Source: Prevotella sp. UBA6447
GTDB taxonomy: Bacteria; Bacteroidota; Bacteroidia; Bacteroidales; Bacteroidaceae
Direction of reading: 5' to 3'
Length of the DNA stretch: 17,515 nt
Assembly (NCBI GenBank): GCA_002437115.1
Contig: DJOD01000037.1
Location: 20,785-38,299, forward strand
Every line of letters starts with the position of its first letter. Position 1 is the stretch's first letter. Under the pieces are notes generated by a model. That model saw only the letters and a program-made list of their open reading frames with translations, was not told the origin of the DNA and did not search any database. A program made the position numbers and the translations under genes. Below, piece by piece: positions 14,012 through 17,515 of this stretch.

Positions 14012-14581
14012 ATGGCAAAAGTATATGAATTTCTCGCCAATGGCTTCGAAGAGATCGAAGCATTGGCACCGGTTGACATTCTGCGCCGAGGTGGCGTTGA
14101 CGTGAAAACAGTGAGCATCACAGGAACCGAGTGGGTAGAGTCGTCGCACGGCATAACCGTCAAGGCCGACCTGGTGTTCGAGCAGGCAGGCAACTTCGCC
14201 GACGCTGACATGCTGCTCCTGCCAGGCGGACTGCCAGGTGCCACCAACCTCAACGCCCATGAGGGAGTGCGCCAGGCGCTGAAGCGGCAACACGATGCCG
14301 GACGGCGCGTGGGGGCCATCTGCGCGGCACCCATGGTGCTGGGCTCGCTCGGCCTGCTTGAGGGGAAGAAGGCCACTTGCTCACCAGGCTTCGAGAAATA
14401 CCTGACGGGGGCCACCTACACCGCGCAGCTCTACCAAGAGGACGGCAACATCATCACGGGCGAGGGTCCGGCGGCTACCCTGCCCTACGCCTACCGCATA
14501 CTGAGCTACTTCGCTGGCGAGGAGACCACACGAGCCCTGCAGCGCGGCATGCAATACGCGCACCTCATGGGATGGCAATGA
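14012..14581 (+). CDS. DJ-1/PfpI family protein (YajL/DJ-1-like)
   Basis: This 189-residue cytoplasmic protein has the DJ-1 flavodoxin-like fold. The family active site is intact: the reactive cysteine Cys104 sits in the nucleophile elbow AICAAP, Glu16 in GFEEIEA matches the glutamate that stabilises it, and LLLPGGLPGA (68-77) forms the third conserved loop. Length equals that of human DJ-1 and E. coli YajL. Proposed roles for such proteins include oxidative-stress protection, chaperone activity and repair of methylglyoxal-type damage, the last of these disputed. The frame is open back to a GTG or ATG-like start at 13946, but the ATG at 14012 begins exactly where DJ-1 homologues begin (MAKVYEFLANGFEE) and lies downstream of the -7 box, so it is chosen. 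It is 29 nt before ispD. Confidence 0.93.
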   Translation: MAKVYEFLANGFEEIEALAPVDILRRGGVDVKTVSITGTEWVESSHGITVKADLVFEQAGNFADADMLLLPGGLPGATNLNAHEGVRQALKRQHDAGRRVGAICAAPMVLGSLGLLEGKKATCSPGFEKYLTGATYTAQLYQEDGNIITGEGPAATLPYAYRILSYFAGEETTRALQRGMQYAHLMGWQ

Positions 14582-14610
14582 GCCTCATCCCTTAATCCAC
14601 ACGCACACAC

Positions 14611-15285
14611 ATGGACTACATCATCATTGTGGCTGGAGGCAGGGGGACGCGCATGGGTGGCAACCTGCCCAAGCAGTTCCTGCCCATAGGCAGCACACCG
14701 GTGCTCATGCGCACCATACAGGTTTTCCACGACTACGACCCCAACCTCCACATCATCGTGGTGCTGCCTCGCGACCAGCAAGACCGCTGGCGGCAGTTGT
14801 GCGCACAGCATGGCTTCAGCGTCGCCCACGACGTGGCCGACGGGGGCGCGACACGCTTCGAGTCGTCGCGCAACGGGCTGGCACTGGTGCCCGACGAGGA
14901 AGAGGGTGTCGTGGGGTTCCACGACGGCGTGCGCCCCTTCGTCTCGACCGACACCATCAGCCGGTGTTTTGAGGCGGCACGCGAAGAGTACGCCGCCCTG
15001 CCCGTGATGCCTGTCACCGACACGCTGCGCTTCACGGGAGGCAGCAGCGCCGGGCGCAACGTGCCGCGCTCCGACTACCGCATCGTGCAGACACCACAGG
15101 TGTTCGACATAGCGCTGGCCAAGCAGGCTTTCGCGCAGCCTTACCGCGACACGTTCACCGATGACGCTTCGGTCGTGGAGAGCCTGGGGTGCCAGGTACG
15201 CATGGTGGAGGGCAACCGTGAGAACATCAAGCTCACAACACCCTTCGACCTGCGGCTGGCCGACTTCATCACCAGCTGCCAATAA
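14611..15285 (+). CDS. ispD: 2-C-methyl-D-erythritol 4-phosphate cytidylyltransferase
   Basis: IspD (224 residues) joins CTP and methylerythritol 4-phosphate to give CDP-methylerythritol and diphosphate, the third step of the MEP route to isoprenoids. The nucleotide-binding signature AGGRGTRMGGNLPKQF is intact, with Arg14 and Lys21 matching the transition-state Arg and Lys of E. coli IspD. Further hallmarks are HDGVRPF, the TDTLRF region, PQVFD, TDDASVVE and GNRENIKLTTPFDL near the C-terminus. Length and start agree with the family. The closely related TarI/Bcs1 ribitol-phosphate cytidylyltransferases are an alternative, but the housekeeping context and C-terminal motif favour IspD. It lies 29 nt after the DJ-1 gene and 44 nt before recG, so the three are probably co-transcribed. 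Confidence 0.94.
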   Translation: MDYIIIVAGGRGTRMGGNLPKQFLPIGSTPVLMRTIQVFHDYDPNLHIIVVLPRDQQDRWRQLCAQHGFSVAHDVADGGATRFESSRNGLALVPDEEEGVVGFHDGVRPFVSTDTISRCFEAAREEYAALPVMPVTDTLRFTGGSSAGRNVPRSDYRIVQTPQVFDIALAKQAFAQPYRDTFTDDASVVESLGCQVRMVEGNRENIKLTTPFDLRLADFITSCQ

Positions 15286-15329
15286 GCCACGGGACAAACG
15301 AGCCGCCCGCCCCGTTTCCATCACTCATC

Positions 15330-17429
15330 ATGGACATTCTATCGCAAGACATCATGTACCTGTCGGGGGTCGGACCACATCGGAAGGACACCCTGACCAG
15401 CCAGCTCGGCATCAAGACGTGGGGCGACCTGTTGGAGTATTATCCCTACAAGTATGTGGATCGCTCCAAGGTCTATCGCATCTCGGAGCTCACGGGCGAC
15501 ATGCCTTTCGTGCAGATACGCGGAAGGATTCTCAGTTTCGAGGAGTTTGCCGCCGACCGTCGGCACAAGCGCACCGTGGCCCACTTCTCCGACGGGCACG
15601 GTGTGGCCGACCTGGTGTGGTTCAGGGGCGGGCAGTACGCCATGAAAAACTACAAGGTGGGCGAGGAGTATGTCGTCTTCGGAAAGCCCACGGCCTACAT
15701 GGGACGATACCAGTTTGCCCACCCGGAGATGGAGCGGGCGGCCGACCTGTGTCTCAACGACATGGGCATGCAGCCCTACTACATCACGACGGAGAAGATG
15801 AAAAACGCGGGCATGACCTCGCACGCCATAGGCAAGCTCACCAAGACACTGGCGGGCAAGATTCCCGAGGGCGCGCTGCCTGAGACGTTGTTGCCCTCGC
15901 AAGTCAGCCGGCTGCACCTCATCTCGCGCGAAGACGCGCTGCGAAAGATCCACTACCCGCGGTCACTCGACGACGTGCAACGCGCGCAAGTGCGCCTGAA
16001 GTTTGAGGAGCTGTTCTACGTGCAACTCAACATTCTGCGCTATACCACCGAACACCGCAAGAAATACCAGGGGTATGTCTTCGCGCACGTGGGCGACAGG
16101 TTCAACCGCTTCTACCGCGACAACCTGCCCTTTGAGCTGACAGGCGCGCAGAAACGCGTGACGCACGAGATCCGCGACGACCTGCGGTCAGGAAGGCAGA
16201 TGAACCGGCTGCTGCAAGGCGACGTGGGGTCGGGCAAGACGCTCGTGGCGCTCATGGCCATGCTCCTGGCACTCGACAACGGCTTCCAGGCTTGCATGAT
16301 GGCTCCCACGGAAATTCTCGCGGAGCAACACATGTCTACGCTCAAGGAGCTGCTGCGGGGGATGGGGGTGCACGTGGAACTGCTCACGGGCATCGTGAAG
16401 GGCAGGCGCAGGCGCGAGGTGCTCGACGGACTGGCCGACGGGGCGGTCGACATCCTGGTGGGCACGCATGCCATCATCGAGGACAATGTGCAGTTCAAGC
16501 GGCTTGGCTTGGCGGTCGTCGACGAGCAACACCGCTTCGGCGTGGCGCAAAGGGCCAAACTATGGGCCAAGAGCGAGAAACCACCACACATCCTCGTCAT
16601 GACAGCCACGCCCATACCGCGCACCTTAGCCATGACCATCTACGGCGACCTCGACGTGAGCGTCATCGATGAGCTGCCACCCGGGCGCAAGCCCATCGTC
16701 ACACTTCACAAGTACAACAACCAAGCGACGAGCCTCTACAGCGGCATCAGGAAGCAGATTGAGGAGGGGCGGCAGGTCTACTTCGTGTTTCCACTCATCG
16801 AGGAGAGCGCCAAGCTCGACCTGCAAAACCTGGAGGAAGGCTACAAGACACTTTGCGAGGTGTTTCCAGAGTATAAGTTAAGTAAAGTGCACGGCCGCAT
16901 GAAACCGGCAGAGAAAGAAACGGAAATGCAAAAGTTTGTGAGCGGCGAGACGCAAATCCTGGTCTCTACCACGGTTATCGAGGTGGGCGTGAACGTGCCC
17001 AACGCCTCGGTCATGGTCATCATGGAGGCGCAACGCTTCGGCTTGTCGCAGCTCCACCAGTTGCGCGGCCGCGTGGGGCGCGGCGCCAAGCAGAGTTATT
17101 GCATTCTGGTGACCGGTTACGAATTGGCACAGGAAACGCGCAAGCGCATCGATATCATGTGCGAGACCAACGATGGCTTCCGCATTGCGGAGGCCGACCT
17201 GAAGCTGCGCGGCCCCGGCGACCTGGAGGGCACACAGCAGAGCGGCATCGCCTTCGACCTGAAGATTGCCGACATCGCGCGCGACGGGCAACTGGTGCAG
17301 ATGGCGCGCGACGAGGCGCAACGCGTCATCGACAACGACCCCGACTGCAACAAGCCGGAGAACGCCTTGCTATGGGATCGCCTGAAAGAACTCCGAAAGA
17401 CCAACATCAACTGGGCGGCAATCAGCTGA
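15330..17429 (+). CDS. recG: ATP-dependent DNA helicase RecG
   Basis: RecG (699 residues; E. coli 693) is a superfamily 2 translocase that remodels stalled replication forks and branch-migrates Holliday junctions. The N-terminal wedge with OB fold spans about residues 1-260, starting DILSQDIMYLSGVGPHRKD. The helicase motifs follow in order: TGAQKRV; Walker A GDVGSGKT with Lys303; APTEILAEQH; VGTHAI; motif II DEQH (398-401), diagnostic for RecG; motif III TATPIPRTLAM; then, in the second RecA-like domain, HGRMKP, STTVIEVGVNVPNA and motif VI QLRGRVGRG (from Gln577). The C-terminal LRGPGDLEGTQQSG is the conserved TRG segment. All key residues are present and the protein is full length. The ATG at 15330 is chosen because it gives the family N-terminus. 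Confidence 0.97.
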   Translation: MDILSQDIMYLSGVGPHRKDTLTSQLGIKTWGDLLEYYPYKYVDRSKVYRISELTGDMPFVQIRGRILSFEEFAADRRHKRTVAHFSDGHGVADLVWFRGGQYAMKNYKVGEEYVVFGKPTAYMGRYQFAHPEMERAADLCLNDMGMQPYYITTEKMKNAGMTSHAIGKLTKTLAGKIPEGALPETLLPSQVSRLHLISREDALRKIHYPRSLDDVQRAQVRLKFEELFYVQLNILRYTTEHRKKYQGYVFAHVGDRFNRFYRDNLPFELTGAQKRVTHEIRDDLRSGRQMNRLLQGDVGSGKTLVALMAMLLALDNGFQACMMAPTEILAEQHMSTLKELLRGMGVHVELLTGIVKGRRRREVLDGLADGAVDILVGTHAIIEDNVQFKRLGLAVVDEQHRFGVAQRAKLWAKSEKPPHILVMTATPIPRTLAMTIYGDLDVSVIDELPPGRKPIVTLHKYNNQATSLYSGIRKQIEEGRQVYFVFPLIEESAKLDLQNLEEGYKTLCEVFPEYKLSKVHGRMKPAEKETEMQKFVSGETQILVSTTVIEVGVNVPNASVMVIMEAQRFGLSQLHQLRGRVGRGAKQSYCILVTGYELAQETRKRIDIMCETNDGFRIAEADLKLRGPGDLEGTQQSGIAFDLKIADIARDGQLVQMARDEAQRVIDNDPDCNKPENALLWDRLKELRKTNINWAAIS

Positions 17430-17515
17430 CACGGCTGCCCCCACCCTCCCAGGAAAGGCGATGTCGGTCGAGAAGAATGTTGGGGTGATAAACAACGCTG
17501 AAAGGGCGAAAGAGG

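Noticed and set aside
14506..15324. 272-residue - strand ORF opposite ispD
   Set aside because: Long antisense frames are common opposite GC-rich genes; its composition (Val, Ala, His, Arg) is typical of a shadow and ispD is certain.
17430..17515. Start of another gene or a terminator after recG
   Set aside because: No open frame with a credible start and no stem followed by a T-tract in the last 86 nt.

Overview
The window looks like a chromosomal piece of a GC-rich member of the Bacteroidota, most likely Bacteroidales and Prevotellaceae-like. The reasons are a SusC/SusD pair, secreted glycoside hydrolases of families 28 and 92, start sites without clear Shine-Dalgarno sequences, and Bacteroidota-type -7 promoter boxes (TAnnTTTG) before several genes. 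No species can be named from the sequence alone.

Region 1 (about 1-12430, all + strand) is a glycan-use locus (PUL-like). It holds a GH28 pectinase-like enzyme, a SusC/RagA TonB-dependent transporter and a SusD/RagB surface lipoprotein. A strong intrinsic terminator follows. Then come two GH92 alpha-mannosidase-type genes only 7 nt apart. The second GH92 protein is the most unusual object here: an N-terminal histidine acid phosphatase (RHGSR and HD motifs) fused to a complete GH92 module. This suggests an enzyme that removes phosphate from a phosphorylated mannose-containing glycan and then trims the exposed mannose. No PUL regulator lies in the window, and the SusC protein has no N-terminal STN domain, so it does not look like an anti-sigma/ECF-controlled transporter.

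Region 2 (12431-14011) has a bidirectional terminator between convergent genes, a Bax inhibitor-1 family membrane protein on the - strand, and a 773-nt gene-poor stretch. That stretch is AT-rich and carries a long inverted repeat, a 19-nt palindrome followed by three imperfect repeats on an exact 22-bp period, and another hairpin.

Region 3 (14012-17429, + strand) is an ordinary housekeeping run: a DJ-1/PfpI protein, IspD (isoprenoid MEP pathway) and RecG helicase, with short gaps that suggest co-transcription. The last 86 nt hold nothing I can identify.

I saw no rRNA, tRNA, CRISPR array, insertion sequence or phage gene. All calls come from reading the sequence by eye; no database search was run.
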